A model generated the notes under the pieces. It was not told where the DNA came from. It saw nothing but the letters and a program-made list of their open reading frames with translations, and did no database searches. 64,000 nucleotides of DNA from Eutrophocola salsuginis (lineage in GTDB: Bacteria; Pseudomonadota; Gammaproteobacteria; Pseudomonadales; Pseudohongiellaceae): positions 1,364,001 through 1,428,000 of the forward strand of contig JAYQTB010000004.1 in NCBI GenBank assembly GCA_038147195.1, read 5' to 3'. The position numbers were made by a program, and so were the translations under genes. Positions 26,052 to 34,723 of this stretch are shown here, piece after piece (position 1 is the stretch's first letter; each line of letters opens with the position of its first letter).

Positions 26052-27341
26052 ATGGCCAAGATCGTCGGCGGCATTGCCACTTCCCACACACCCACCATAG
26101 GCTTCGCTGTGGATTCCCACAAGGAAAACGACCCTGTATGGGCGCCCATCTTCAAGGGCTACGAACCGGTACAGAAATGGCTGAAGGAAGAGAAACCCGA
26201 CGTCATTTTCTACATCTTCAACGATCACATGACTTCGTTCTTCATCAACCACTATTCCCACTTCACGCTGGGTATAGGTGAAGAGTACCCGGTGGCCGAC
26301 GAGGGCGGTGGTGCGCGCAAGCTGCCCCCATTAAAAGGTGACCCCGATCTGGCGGAGCATATTGCCCGCGGCCTTGTCGCGGACGAATTTGACCTGTCCT
26401 TTTTCCAGGACAAGGGTCTCGACCATGGTTTCTTCTCGCCCATGTCATTGCTGATGCCTCACGAGCCTGACTGGCCCTGCAAGATCATCCCGTTCCAGGT
26501 TGGAGTACTGCTGTCACCCTCACCGTCTGCTGCACGCTGCTACAAGCTGGGCAAGTCATTGCGCAAGGCGATCCTGAGCTATCCGAAGGATATCAAGGTG
26601 GCTATCGCCGGTACCGGGGGTCTTTCCCATCAAATACACGGCGAGCGTTGTGGATTCAACAACACACCGTGGGACATGGAATTCATGGAACGCCTGGAAA
26701 AGGATCCGGAAGGCCTAACTAAGTTGACTATCGCCGAATACGCCGAGCTCGGCGGCGCCGAAGGCGCCGAGGTGGTAATGTGGCTGATGATGCGCGGTGC
26801 ATTATCTGAAAAAGTGGAAACTACCCACCAGACATATTACCTGCCGTCCATGACGCCGATTGCCAGCATGATCCTGGAAGAACGTTCCGACGAAAAACCC
26901 GAGGAAAGCCAGGAAGATTATCTGAAGCGCATCAACCACCAGCTTGCCGGCATCGAGAAGCTGGAAGGTACCTACCCGTTCACCATCCAGCGTGGCGTGA
27001 AGGCTTATCGACTGAACAATTTTCTGCATGACCTGATCATCCCGGAAAAGCGCGAGCTCTTTCTCAATGATCCGGAAACGGCGTTCGCCGAGGCCGAACT
27101 GACCGAAGAGGAAAAGACCATGGTGCGCAAACTGGAATGGCGCAACATGATCCACTACGGCGTGATCTTCTTCATGCTGGAAAAACTCGGCGCGGTGGTT
27201 GGCACCACCAACCTGCATATCTATGCGGCAATGCGGGGTGAAAGCCTGGAAGATTTCCAGAAGACGCGTAACGCACAGGTTCTCTACTCTGTAGCGGGTG
27301 ATACCGATACCGAGTGGGATAAAGAACAAAGCAGGAAATAG
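26052..27341 (+). CDS. Fused extradiol dioxygenase of the gallate/protocatechuate 4,5 type (LigB-LigA, DesB-like)
   Basis: A 429-residue type II extradiol dioxygenase, the length of gallate dioxygenases DesB and GalA. The N-terminal LigB domain (1 to about 280) has the iron ligands His12 (ATSHTPT), His59 (FNDHMTSFF) and Glu240 (GAEVVMWLMMRGAL), plus His125 (GLDHGFFSP) and the acid-base His193 (GGLSHQIHG). The C-terminal part (about 300-429: YRLNNFLHDL, NMIHYGVIFFMLEKLGAV) matches the small LigA subunit, so both subunits are fused. Ring opening of gallate or protocatechuate-like catechols is expected; which one is undecided. AGGAG precedes the ATG. It stands alone, followed by tRNA-Pro. Confidence 0.87.
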   Translation: MAKIVGGIATSHTPTIGFAVDSHKENDPVWAPIFKGYEPVQKWLKEEKPDVIFYIFNDHMTSFFINHYSHFTLGIGEEYPVADEGGGARKLPPLKGDPDLAEHIARGLVADEFDLSFFQDKGLDHGFFSPMSLLMPHEPDWPCKIIPFQVGVLLSPSPSAARCYKLGKSLRKAILSYPKDIKVAIAGTGGLSHQIHGERCGFNNTPWDMEFMERLEKDPEGLTKLTIAEYAELGGAEGAEVVMWLMMRGALSEKVETTHQTYYLPSMTPIASMILEERSDEKPEESQEDYLKRINHQLAGIEKLEGTYPFTIQRGVKAYRLNNFLHDLIIPEKRELFLNDPETAFAEAELTEEEKTMVRKLEWRNMIHYGVIFFMLEKLGAVVGTTNLHIYAAMRGESLEDFQKTRNAQVLYSVAGDTDTEWDKEQSRK

Positions 27342-27526
27342 AGTGCAGTAGCTACTGCGCTCGCCCTTGCTTCGTTATAAGGGTCTTCTGTACCCCTGCA
27401 CGTGTTTGCAGATACTGCAGGAGTTACCAAAAACCCCAAGCCCCACAGGCATGGTAATTACCCACTCAACCACTGTAGAATAGCGACCCTTCGGGGGGGG
27501 CGCCCCGAGCCAGTACCAGAGAATAT

Positions 27527-27603
27527 CGGAGTGTAGCTCAGCCTGGTAGAGCACTACGTTCGGGACGTAGGGGTCGTAGGTTCAAATCCTATCACTCCGA
27601 CCA
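27527..27603 (+). tRNA. tRNA-Pro (anticodon CGG)
   Basis: A complete cloverleaf of 77 bases with CCA encoded. The 7-bp acceptor stem (CGGAGTG with CACTCCG), D-arm with AGCTCAGCCTGGTAGAGC, anticodon stem CTACG/CGTAG with loop TTCGGGA, and T-arm with GGTTCAAATCC are all present. Anticodon CGG reads the proline codon CCG. A TAGAAT hexamer 45 bases upstream (27476-27481) with a GC-rich stretch after it could be the -10 box and discriminator. Confidence 0.95.
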
Positions 27604-27652
27604 AATTGCATTACATATCGATGAGCAATGCTCAAAGAATCTCAAAATGAAA

Positions 27653-27679
27653 AAGCCCGGCATTGCCGGGCTTTTTTTT
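27653..27679 (+). terminator. Rho-independent terminator after tRNA-Pro
   Basis: A perfect 7-bp GC-rich stem (GCCCGGC with GCCGGGC), three-base loop and eight T residues, about 50 bases after the tRNA. It faces the end of the PuuD-N-like gene. Confidence 0.9.
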
Positions 27680-27695
27680 GAAAGAAAAGAAAATT

Positions 27696-28280
27696 TTAAA
27701 AGGGTAACCCGTGGCCCTGCCCGACCATGCACATTAGCATTGGAATTGAAAGCATGGTGTTGGTTCTTGAAGCCATGAGGGCAATCGGCCTTGCCTTGGC
27801 TTTCTCTTCATCAGTGGCAGCAACAATCCCGAGTATTTTCTTCTGATTTGGCCAAATCAGCACCCATACATTGAACAGCATAATTGTGCCTAACCATGCA
27901 CCAACACCAATGATTGCTGCTCCCTGTGCTAGGGTGAAAGCATTAAGAATACCTATACCCATAGCTTCTAGGGCACCTGCCCCCGTGAGCCAGGTAGCCA
28001 AGGCGCCCCACCGAAACCATAAGAGAGCTCGGGGTGCAACATACTTGTTGATACCTGCCGGTCCTGGCCCGCCCTGATCAGCAGCTGCTTCAGCAACAGC
28101 TGGCACCTGCACATAATTAAAATAATAAAGCAGGCCGATCCAAATAACTCCAGCAAATACGTGCAACCAAGTAAGAAGCGACCATACATTGAGCGCTCCA
28201 ACTCCCATAATAATTATGAGAATAATGGCGATAACAAAACCGGCTGATATTGTTCCTGATACAGATTTTAACGGATTCAT
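27696..28280 (-). CDS. Membrane protein resembling the N-terminal domain of PuuD (Urate_ox_N-like)
   Basis: A 194-residue polytopic membrane protein with about five helices. The segment LLTWLHVFAGVIWIGLLYYF fits the first heme-type histidine helix of the Urate_ox_N family, and ALLWFRWGALATWLTGAGAL plus a C-terminal helix with ASRTNTMLSIPMLMCMVGQG continue the family layout. PuuD proteins carry this membrane domain ahead of a cytochrome c; here the protein ends without a CxxCH, so only the membrane part exists. GAGAG precedes the ATG. It sits between tRNA-Pro and an AT-rich gap. Confidence 0.7.
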   Translation of the reverse strand: MNPLKSVSGTISAGFVIAIILIIIMGVGALNVWSLLTWLHVFAGVIWIGLLYYFNYVQVPAVAEAAADQGGPGPAGINKYVAPRALLWFRWGALATWLTGAGALEAMGIGILNAFTLAQGAAIIGVGAWLGTIMLFNVWVLIWPNQKKILGIVAATDEEKAKARPIALMASRTNTMLSIPMLMCMVGQGHGLPF

Positions 28281-28748
28281 GTGGCTCTCTCAGTTTTTAG
28301 TATTAAAAGCTTATATTTAGAGACGGTATAAGTGTTGAGATTCTCTCTATATTTGTAAAGCATATTTCACAAGTCAAAGTTATCAGGAATATTTTTAATC
28401 GAAAAGTGTTTTACCTGAATATATGTTTATTTTGGACATATGACCCAAGGAATGACACCAAAATAAGGATAACAGAAAGTACATTGGTATGAGCATAATA
28501 TGTAAGACAAAACCCCAAGCCGAATACCCAATCACCATTTAATAAGTAAATTTTCCGCGTTACATTTTTTCTAACGAAACCAGCTGGACGACAAGCGTCA
28601 AAGTCTTTGACCTTTTTACCCATCAAAATGCAAAATTGCCGGCACTGATTTATTTATTCCTGAACACATCAGTGAAGTCTACAGGGCGAACACAGCCTAA
28701 GCACGCTATGCAAAGGTAGCTACATGATCAAACTGTCTACAAACCCTA
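28281..28748. other. AT-rich intergenic stretch
   Basis: No gene is supported between the PuuD-N-like protein and the SDR. The stretch is clearly richer in A and T than its surroundings. One minus-strand open frame of 71 codons (28411-28626) has a hydrophobic middle, but neither a good ribosome site nor family resemblance. Confidence 0.5.
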
Positions 28749-28754
28749 TATAAT
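28725..28754 (+). promoter_or_regulatory. Possible sigma-70 promoter for the SDR gene
   Basis: A perfect TATAAT (28749-28754) lies 34 bases before the preferred SDR start. A weak -35 candidate TGATCA is 18 bases upstream. The -10 match is good but the -35 is poor. Confidence 0.4.
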
Positions 28755-28788
28755 CTTTCATGCAAGAATGCACCTTCGGAAATATGTT

Positions 28789-29544
28789 ATGAGACCCTCC
28801 CTGACAGATATGACCATCTTAATAACCGGCGCCGGCCGCGGTCTCGGCAGACATGCCGCCCTGCACCTGGCATCCTGCGGTGCCATTATTGGCGTCGCCG
28901 ATATCGATGCCGGCAATGCCAGGACCGTCGCGGGTGAAATTACCGCCAATGGCGGCAAGGCCAAGGCATACTCGGGTGACATGTCGCTACGGGAAACCTT
29001 CCTGGCAGCAGCGGCCGATTTTGCCAAACTAACCGGCCGTATAGATGCCATCATCAACAACGCCATGCTGCTGCGTTACAGCCCGGTCCAGGACGTCGAT
29101 GAATCCACTCTGTCGGCCATGCTGGATATCGGAGTGAAGGCCCTGTTCTGGTCGGCCCAGGCAATGTTGGCGCATTACGAGAGGGACATGGGCGGCACGA
29201 TCATCAACCTGACGTCACCTGTGGCATCGCGCGGCTTCCCCAATACGTCCGTTTACAGCACTGTGAAAGGCGCCGTCTCGATGTTCACCAAGACCATGGC
29301 CGCTGAACTCGGGCCACAGAACATTCGCGTCAACGCTGTGTCACCGGCTTCGGTTCCAACTCCGGGTGCGCTGGGCCTGAACAGTAAGGAAGAATATGAA
29401 AAGCGCGCCGCCTGGATTCCCCTGCGCAGGAACGGCACCGAGGCCGACAACTCGAACGCCATTGCCTTCCTGCTGAGCAAGGAAGCCGCTTTCATTCACG
29501 GTGAAATACTGAACGTGGATGGCGGGGTAGCCGCCTGCAACTGA
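28789..29544 (+). CDS. Short-chain dehydrogenase/reductase
   Basis: A 251-residue classical SDR. Cofactor motif TGAGRGLG (13-20), NNAM at the NNAG position, catalytic Ser143 (NLTSPVA) and YSTVK with Tyr156 and Lys160 are in place; the C-terminus ILNVDGGVAACN is typical. Asp in VADIDAG after strand 2 favours NAD(H). The ATG at 28789 is preferred over one 21 bases earlier because of a GGA site and its distance from a TATAAT box. The substrate is unknown; a secondary alcohol or ketone produced near the flavocytochrome is possible. Confidence 0.83.
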   Translation: MRPSLTDMTILITGAGRGLGRHAALHLASCGAIIGVADIDAGNARTVAGEITANGGKAKAYSGDMSLRETFLAAAADFAKLTGRIDAIINNAMLLRYSPVQDVDESTLSAMLDIGVKALFWSAQAMLAHYERDMGGTIINLTSPVASRGFPNTSVYSTVKGAVSMFTKTMAAELGPQNIRVNAVSPASVPTPGALGLNSKEEYEKRAAWIPLRRNGTEADNSNAIAFLLSKEAAFIHGEILNVDGGVAACN

Positions 29545-29562
29545 CCTTTGGAAATTTTTTAG

Positions 29563-29592
29563 GTCGGCAAAGGGCAAAGCCCGTTTGCCGAC
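29563..29592. repeat. REP-like palindromic hairpin
   Basis: A 30-base imperfect palindrome: GTCGGCAAA pairs with TTTGCCGAC, and inner GGGC with GCCC around an AAA loop. It lies between the convergent SDR and serine hydrolase genes, has no T-run on either strand, and shares the AGGTCGG start with elements at 44.8 and 51.3 kb. Confidence 0.5.
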
Positions 29593-29651
29593 ATCAAGGT
29601 GTCAGATAGATTGTCGACAATCGGCCCAAACGTCCCATGCCGATCTATGCA

Positions 29652-30839
29652 TTAGCCAACCGAATATAAGGCGTCGATGAGACGTGCAGCGCGAGGCCCG
29701 TTGGTCCCCACCGCATGCATCTTGTTACAGCAGTAGGCAAACCCCAGCTTAAGGTCCGGATCACCAAAGCCTATCGAGCCGCCGATACCGTGGTGACCGA
29801 AGCTGCGCATGTTGGGTCCCATGTAAACCGCTTCCGGTGTGTTGAGCAGTATGCCCAGGGCCTGGTGATAGGGTCTGTCCTGGAAGGCTTCATGCTGGTT
29901 GTGCTGCTCGGCAATCATGGTCTCGAGCCCGTCAAGGCTGAGCAGGCGCACACCGTCCATCTCCCCGTTGACCACGCAACCATAGATGCGTGCGACACCT
30001 CGTGCATTGCCATGGCCGGACCCACTGGCGACCTCTACCTCTCGCCATTCCCTGCGGTTCATGGTGGTGGCCCAAGGTTCATCTGGATTCTGCTTGAAGG
30101 CAAGATGTCGCAGCGATGTGTCATCCTCTTTGTCCTTCGCGGCAAACAGTTTCGCCTCCATGTTGGGCATCACTTCCGCCACGTGGCTTTGCTCCTCGTC
30201 ACTCATGTTGCCGATATAGTATTCGGCATGCAGCGGCGTGGTGATTTTTTGACGCAGGAAGGGCCCGACCGTCATGCCGGTGATGCGTCGCATCACCTCA
30301 CCCAGCAGGAAGCCCTGATGGTGGACGTGGTAGGCCGCCTTCACGCCGATCTCCCACAGCGGCTCCTGTTCCTCAAGGGCATGAACTATGGCCTCGCGAT
30401 CAAACATCGCGCCTTTCCAAAGCTGGTTGGTAGTCAGCACGGGCACGGCGGCGGTATGGTCGAGAAAATGTCGGATAAGCGTCTTTTCCTTGCCGTTCTG
30501 ACCGTATTCCGGCCAGTACTTGATCACAGGGTCATCCGGGGACACAAGTCCACGGTCCATGAGCATGTTGAAACAGATGGCTGTGATGCCCTTGGCCACA
30601 GACATCATGCACACCGTGCTCGCCGCGTCCCAGGGGTCATCCATGCCACCGTTGCGCCAGCCACCCCATATATCCACGACGGTCCTGCCCTCGTGAATGA
30701 TGGAACAGGCGGCACCAATCTCATCCTCGACGTTGAAGTTCTCAATGAAGGCATCGATTACCGGCTGAAATTCGACCTCGTAGTGGCCACCCAGTGTGTA
30801 ATCATGGCCGCGTGCGGTCGTGATCTGCTCAAGTTCCAA
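29652..30839 (-). CDS. Beta-lactamase-like serine hydrolase (class C/EstB family)
   Basis: A 395-residue cytosolic serine hydrolase of the beta-lactamase superfamily. Start TTG with AGGAG seven bases upstream. The nucleophile motif is SVAK (80-83), Tyr170 (KAAYHVHHQG) is the likely base, and the third box is HGIGGSIG near the C-terminus. Enzymes like EstB and LpqH-type esterases act on esters or lactones, not antibiotics. No signal peptide is present, so an antibiotic-resistance role is unlikely. It is divergent from the GMC oxidoreductase gene. Confidence 0.83.
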   Translation of the reverse strand: MELEQITTARGHDYTLGGHYEVEFQPVIDAFIENFNVEDEIGAACSIIHEGRTVVDIWGGWRNGGMDDPWDAASTVCMMSVAKGITAICFNMLMDRGLVSPDDPVIKYWPEYGQNGKEKTLIRHFLDHTAAVPVLTTNQLWKGAMFDREAIVHALEEQEPLWEIGVKAAYHVHHQGFLLGEVMRRITGMTVGPFLRQKITTPLHAEYYIGNMSDEEQSHVAEVMPNMEAKLFAAKDKEDDTSLRHLAFKQNPDEPWATTMNRREWREVEVASGSGHGNARGVARIYGCVVNGEMDGVRLLSLDGLETMIAEQHNQHEAFQDRPYHQALGILLNTPEAVYMGPNMRSFGHHGIGGSIGFGDPDLKLGFAYCCNKMHAVGTNGPRAARLIDALYSVG

Positions 30840-30990
30840 GTTGACTCCTGACTCTCATATTGTGGAGGTTTTTGCTATATTCGCGTTTCGCTCGCTGGCG
30901 GGGCAAATGGCAAGGGGCAATGATAACAAAACCGTCAGCCAAGTATTTCACGGAAGTAATGAACTAATAGTTGTGAAAAGAAGTATAGCC

Positions 30991-32637
30991 ATGACAGAAG
31001 CCACACAGAATTTTATACGCAACTTTGACTACATCGTGGTCGGCGCCGGCACCGCCGGTTGTGTCATCGCCGCGCGCCTGAGTGAAGATCCGTCCATCGA
31101 GGTTTGCCTTATCGAGGCCGGCGGCTCCGAGCGTCATCCCTATATCAGCATCCCGGCCGCAGTAGGCTGCGCAATCATGAACCCTAAAATGGGCTGGGGC
31201 CTGAAAACCACGCCGCAGGACGCCCTAGGAGGCCGCCAGGTACTCCTGCCACGCGGCCGGATCATCGGCGGCTCGGGCTCGATCAACGGCATGGCTTACT
31301 ACCGTGGTGACGGCAAGGATTACGATGACTGGGCCGCCGAAGGCAACCCTGGTTGGGACTACGCTCACCTGTTGCCCTACTTTCTGCGCTCTGAACACAA
31401 CCCGGAAAAAGCCGACTCACCCTACCATGCTACCGGCGGCCCCATGGGCGTCAGCTTCATCAGGAAACCTAACCGTCTCTGTGAAGCGTTCAATGATGCC
31501 ATGAAGGATTTCGGCTATCCCTATTGCGATGATTTCAACGCTGCCCATCCCAACGGCTATGGTTACCGCCAGGGCACCATCTGGAAAGGAAAGCGTGTAT
31601 CCACAGCCAGTGTCTACCTGCGTCCGGCCATGAAACGCAAGAACCTGACCGTCCTGAAGGATACACCGACACGACGTGTGTTGTTCGAGGGAACCCGGGC
31701 AACGGGCGTAGAGGTACAGGCGGCTGAAGGCATCCAGTGTTTCGGAGCCTCTAAGGAAGTCATTGTCTGCGGTGGCGCTTACCATTCCCCGCATATCCTC
31801 CTCAATTCTGGTGTTGGCGACAGCACCGAACTGGAGGCTTCGGGTGTCGACGTTGTGCACCACCTGCCCGGTGTCGGCAAGAACCTGCACGATCATCCGT
31901 CTACCTACACGGCGCTCGACATGAGCAACAGCACCTCGTATGGCATTTCCTGGAAGGCGGCGCCGCGGGATATCCTGCAGTTCTGCCAGTACGCACTGTT
32001 CCGCGGCGGCCCAATGGCGAGCAACCTGTTTGAAACCAACGCCTACATCAAGACCATGCCGTACAGCGACCGCCCCGACCTGCAGCTGGTGTTCCAGCCG
32101 GCGCGGCGCAACATCAAGCCTTTTCCAATTCCCATCAACCACGGCTATGCCGTAGCCACGGTGTGCCTGTACCCGCTCAGCCGTGGTACGGTGACCCTGG
32201 CCAGCAACGACCCGCTAGAAGCGCCGTTGATCGACCTGGCATTGGGCAAGGAAGGCGAGGATATCCAGACCCTTGTGCGCGGCCTGAAACTGGCAAGACG
32301 TGTGGCGCATCACGACAGCTTCGGCAAGTATGCCGCCACTGAGCGCGTCCCGGGGGTGGATATCCAGTCGGACGATGAGCTAGAAGCCTACGTACGCGAA
32401 ACACTGATAACCGTGCACCACCCGGGTTCAACCTGCCGCATGGGAAACAAGGCTTCGGACGTGGTCAACCATGAACTTAAGATTCATGGTCTCGATGGTA
32501 TCCGCGTGGCGGATGCGTCAATCTATCCGCGAGTGCCCGGGGCCAACACTAATGCCAGCGTGGTGGCTATCGCGGAAAAAGCCGCGGACATGATTCTGGG
32601 TGTACCGGCACCGGAAGCGATGCCGGAACTGGCCTGA
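30991..32637 (+). CDS. GMC family alcohol oxidoreductase (choline dehydrogenase-like)
   Basis: A 548-residue FAD enzyme. The nucleotide motif VVGAGTAGCVIAARL (16-30) and Glu42 (IEAGGSERHP) bind FAD. GMC signature 1 (LPRGRIIGGSGSINGMAY) and signature 2 (GAYHSPHILLNSGVG) are complete, and the catalytic HHPGSTCRMG plus VPGANTNASVV close the sequence. The ATG at 30991 begins the family N-terminus; the frame is open upstream without likeness to the family. It probably oxidises a primary or secondary alcohol with a membrane or dye acceptor. The neighbouring flavocytochrome could supply such an alcohol. Confidence 0.88.
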   Translation: MTEATQNFIRNFDYIVVGAGTAGCVIAARLSEDPSIEVCLIEAGGSERHPYISIPAAVGCAIMNPKMGWGLKTTPQDALGGRQVLLPRGRIIGGSGSINGMAYYRGDGKDYDDWAAEGNPGWDYAHLLPYFLRSEHNPEKADSPYHATGGPMGVSFIRKPNRLCEAFNDAMKDFGYPYCDDFNAAHPNGYGYRQGTIWKGKRVSTASVYLRPAMKRKNLTVLKDTPTRRVLFEGTRATGVEVQAAEGIQCFGASKEVIVCGGAYHSPHILLNSGVGDSTELEASGVDVVHHLPGVGKNLHDHPSTYTALDMSNSTSYGISWKAAPRDILQFCQYALFRGGPMASNLFETNAYIKTMPYSDRPDLQLVFQPARRNIKPFPIPINHGYAVATVCLYPLSRGTVTLASNDPLEAPLIDLALGKEGEDIQTLVRGLKLARRVAHHDSFGKYAATERVPGVDIQSDDELEAYVRETLITVHHPGSTCRMGNKASDVVNHELKIHGLDGIRVADASIYPRVPGANTNASVVAIAEKAADMILGVPAPEAMPELA

Positions 32638-32643
32638 GCGGGT

Positions 32644-33000
32644 TTACCGACTTACCGCAGAGGACTGTGCCAGGTAGGCGGCGATGTTGGTGATCTCGGC
32701 GTCGGTCAGCTCGGTTTTTCGAAACGGCGGCATCGACCAAGTTCCCTGGCGCACGTAGACACCGATCACGTCGGCTGTCAGGTCGGAGCGATCCTCCAGT
32801 GCGGCGGGCAGTTCCCCGTCGTACTTGATCTGCAAGGCGTACGTGCCCGGCAGCATGTCGCGGCCGTCATCACCCGGGCCCTTCCCATGACACGGTGCAC
32901 AGCTGTGATCGAACTTTGCCTTACCCATCATGGCATCGCCGTCCTGTGCATGCACGGCACTGGCCAACAGCAAACCCTGAGTAATCAACAGAATTTTCAT
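32644..33000 (-). CDS. Cytochrome c subunit partner of the cresol-dehydrogenase-like flavoprotein
   Basis: A 118-residue exported c-type cytochrome. The ATG at 33000 gives signal peptide MKILLITQGLLLASAVHA; an ATG 21 bases earlier would be inside the flavoprotein gene's end. Heme site CAPCH is at 34-38, and a downstream GTWSMPPFRKTELTD segment supplies the Met ligand. It follows the flavoprotein gene with a small gap of 7 bases. That order and size match the pchF-pchC type of 4-cresol methylhydroxylase, where the cytochrome takes electrons from the flavin. Confidence 0.85.
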   Translation of the reverse strand: MKILLITQGLLLASAVHAQDGDAMMGKAKFDHSCAPCHGKGPGDDGRDMLPGTYALQIKYDGELPAALEDRSDLTADVIGVYVRQGTWSMPPFRKTELTDAEITNIAAYLAQSSAVSR

Positions 33001-33007
33001 TAGGATC

Positions 33008-34672
33008 TCAAGCTTGTTCATCGCGCAGGCTCCCCCTGAGATAGGCATAGGATGCCGGCCAGATACCGGCCCGACCCGGCGAGATGATGCCATTGGGATC
33101 GATCGCATTCTTTAGACTTTCATTGAATCGACGCAGGACGTGATTGTTGAAGGAATATTGGTCGGACACGTCGTCCTGGATGATTGGTGGCGCCCGGTAA
33201 TCGCCGTAACCCAGCTTGGCGTTCTCTTCCAGGATACGACGCAGTAACCGTGTTGCCGCCTTTTTCTCTTCGGGCGTGTTGCCCTGCGCGGCGGCGAAAC
33301 CGTTGCCCATTAGGAAGGTATGCTGGTACCAGTTCACTGGTCCGAAGAGTGCATTAGGGAATGCGGTGGACATGCCCAATCGCCGGGCAATGTCAGCAAA
33401 ATCCTGCTGCGCCTTGAACACGGCTTCACCGCTGCGAGCCACCAGCGAAAAGAGACCGATGTGGGTTTCATTCCAGGCATTCGGATTGAATTCGGTACGT
33501 CCCACCATGTACCAGATCCCCAGCCCCGGCCGCCCCTGCGTGATATTGCGGCGCATGCGAGTGGGATATGGGCCGGTGGTATTCTTGATCTGCGCGTCGG
33601 TGAGCGGCACCGGCAGGGATTCTCCGTCCAGCGCTGTGCAGTCTGGAATATTGCGCGCCATCAGCTCCTTCGCGTATTCCCAGTTAGCGAGCGTGGTGCC
33701 CTCCGAACCGTAAAACTGCAGCTCTACCTCCCAGGACGGAAGTCCGGCTGCGGCAGCCTTGCGATCCATGATGTCCGTATTGAATGACAGCGCCGCTTCT
33801 CGAAATTCAGTGTCGTTCATCAGCAGCTGCAGCGGGCTGCCGTACCAGGGCTCACCTATCATGCCGAGATCGGTCAGGTAATTCACGGTATCGACCAGGG
33901 GAATGAAATCCTCGCGCTTTTTCACCTGTATCATACCGTTGCGCCACCACTCGGGTTGTGGCATCAGCCGGAACCCCATCTTCGTCACGATGCCAAAACT
34001 ACCCTGCCCGAAGAGGCCGGCCGGGTCCGGCCCGAATCCGTGCTTGTATTCATGCCAGCTGTCGGAACCCGGCAGTGCACCCATGCCGGTGCGCAGCAGT
34101 TCGCCATCCGGTAGAACGACTTCCATGCCGCAATGGGCGCCGAAGTGGTCGCGGTAAAATCCGAGGGTATAACCAATACCATGGTCGAGGGCGTTGCCGA
34201 TCGGGCTGCCCCAGCCCGGGTCCGGTGTATCCACCCAGACCTTCAGTCCACGCTCCTGGATATAGTTATACAGGTCGATATAGGACACGCCCGGTTCCAC
34301 GACGGCGAAATTGCGTTTGTCGTCGACCTCGATGACTCGGTTCATGCGTTTCAGGTCGACTGTCAGGCTTCCACGTACGTTGGGTGACGGACCGCCATAG
34401 GCGAAATTCTTGCCTGTAGAAATGGAATAAAGTGGAATCCTGAACTGGTTGGCAATGCGCACGATATCCTGCACCTGCTCAACACGGTCGGGGCCCACAG
34501 CGGCGCAGGGAATAAGTTCATTGGGTTGGTCCTTGATGTAGGAGAAATGGTCACGGTAAGCGTGGATGTCGGCATCGCTGGTGAACACCCAGTCTTCTCC
34601 CACGACCTCCTTCAATCGCACGATGGCGGCATCAAAATCCTGCTGGCTGACACCGGGAGGTAATACGGCCAT
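33008..34672 (-). CDS. 4-cresol dehydrogenase/vanillyl-alcohol oxidase family flavoprotein (PchF-like)
   Basis: A 554-residue FAD enzyme of the VAO/PCMH family. From the N-terminus: RIPLYSISTGKNFAYGG and the PCMH-type FAD domain, VEPGVSYIDLYNYIQERGL, GNALDHGIGYT, CGMEVVLPDGELLRTGMG, and a C-terminal AIDPNGIISPGRAGIWP holding the conserved Arg of PGRSGI. Compared with P. putida PchF as I recall it, the segment around its Arg474 (VNTRFQD) reads APPIIQD here, so the substrate-binding arginine may be missing. The residue bearing covalent FAD (Tyr384 in PchF) cannot be placed with certainty. AGGAG precedes the ATG. It is followed by its cytochrome and preceded by a small Tat-type protein. Confidence 0.82.
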   Translation of the reverse strand: MAVLPPGVSQQDFDAAIVRLKEVVGEDWVFTSDADIHAYRDHFSYIKDQPNELIPCAAVGPDRVEQVQDIVRIANQFRIPLYSISTGKNFAYGGPSPNVRGSLTVDLKRMNRVIEVDDKRNFAVVEPGVSYIDLYNYIQERGLKVWVDTPDPGWGSPIGNALDHGIGYTLGFYRDHFGAHCGMEVVLPDGELLRTGMGALPGSDSWHEYKHGFGPDPAGLFGQGSFGIVTKMGFRLMPQPEWWRNGMIQVKKREDFIPLVDTVNYLTDLGMIGEPWYGSPLQLLMNDTEFREAALSFNTDIMDRKAAAAGLPSWEVELQFYGSEGTTLANWEYAKELMARNIPDCTALDGESLPVPLTDAQIKNTTGPYPTRMRRNITQGRPGLGIWYMVGRTEFNPNAWNETHIGLFSLVARSGEAVFKAQQDFADIARRLGMSTAFPNALFGPVNWYQHTFLMGNGFAAAQGNTPEEKKAATRLLRRILEENAKLGYGDYRAPPIIQDDVSDQYSFNNHVLRRFNESLKNAIDPNGIISPGRAGIWPASYAYLRGSLRDEQA

Positions 34673-34723
34673 GTTCTTCTCCTTCTTATTTTTATAATTC
34701 TGTTGTTATGTCAGCTGACAGCA

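Noticed and set aside
28411..28626. A 71-codon minus-strand frame in the AT-rich gap
   Set aside because: It lacks a ribosome site and recognisable domain; hydrophobicity alone is expected by chance in AT-rich sequence.
27527..28800. A genomic island inserted at tRNA-Pro
   Set aside because: No integrase and no direct repeat of the tRNA 3' end were seen, although the flank is AT-rich.
29652..30839. Beta-lactamase resistance gene
   Set aside because: It has the fold, but no signal peptide and an EstB-like motif set, so esterase or lactonase activity is more likely.
29715..30851. A 378-codon plus-strand frame opposite the serine hydrolase
   Set aside because: The minus-strand gene has a full SxxK/Tyr/HxG motif set; the antisense frame shows none.
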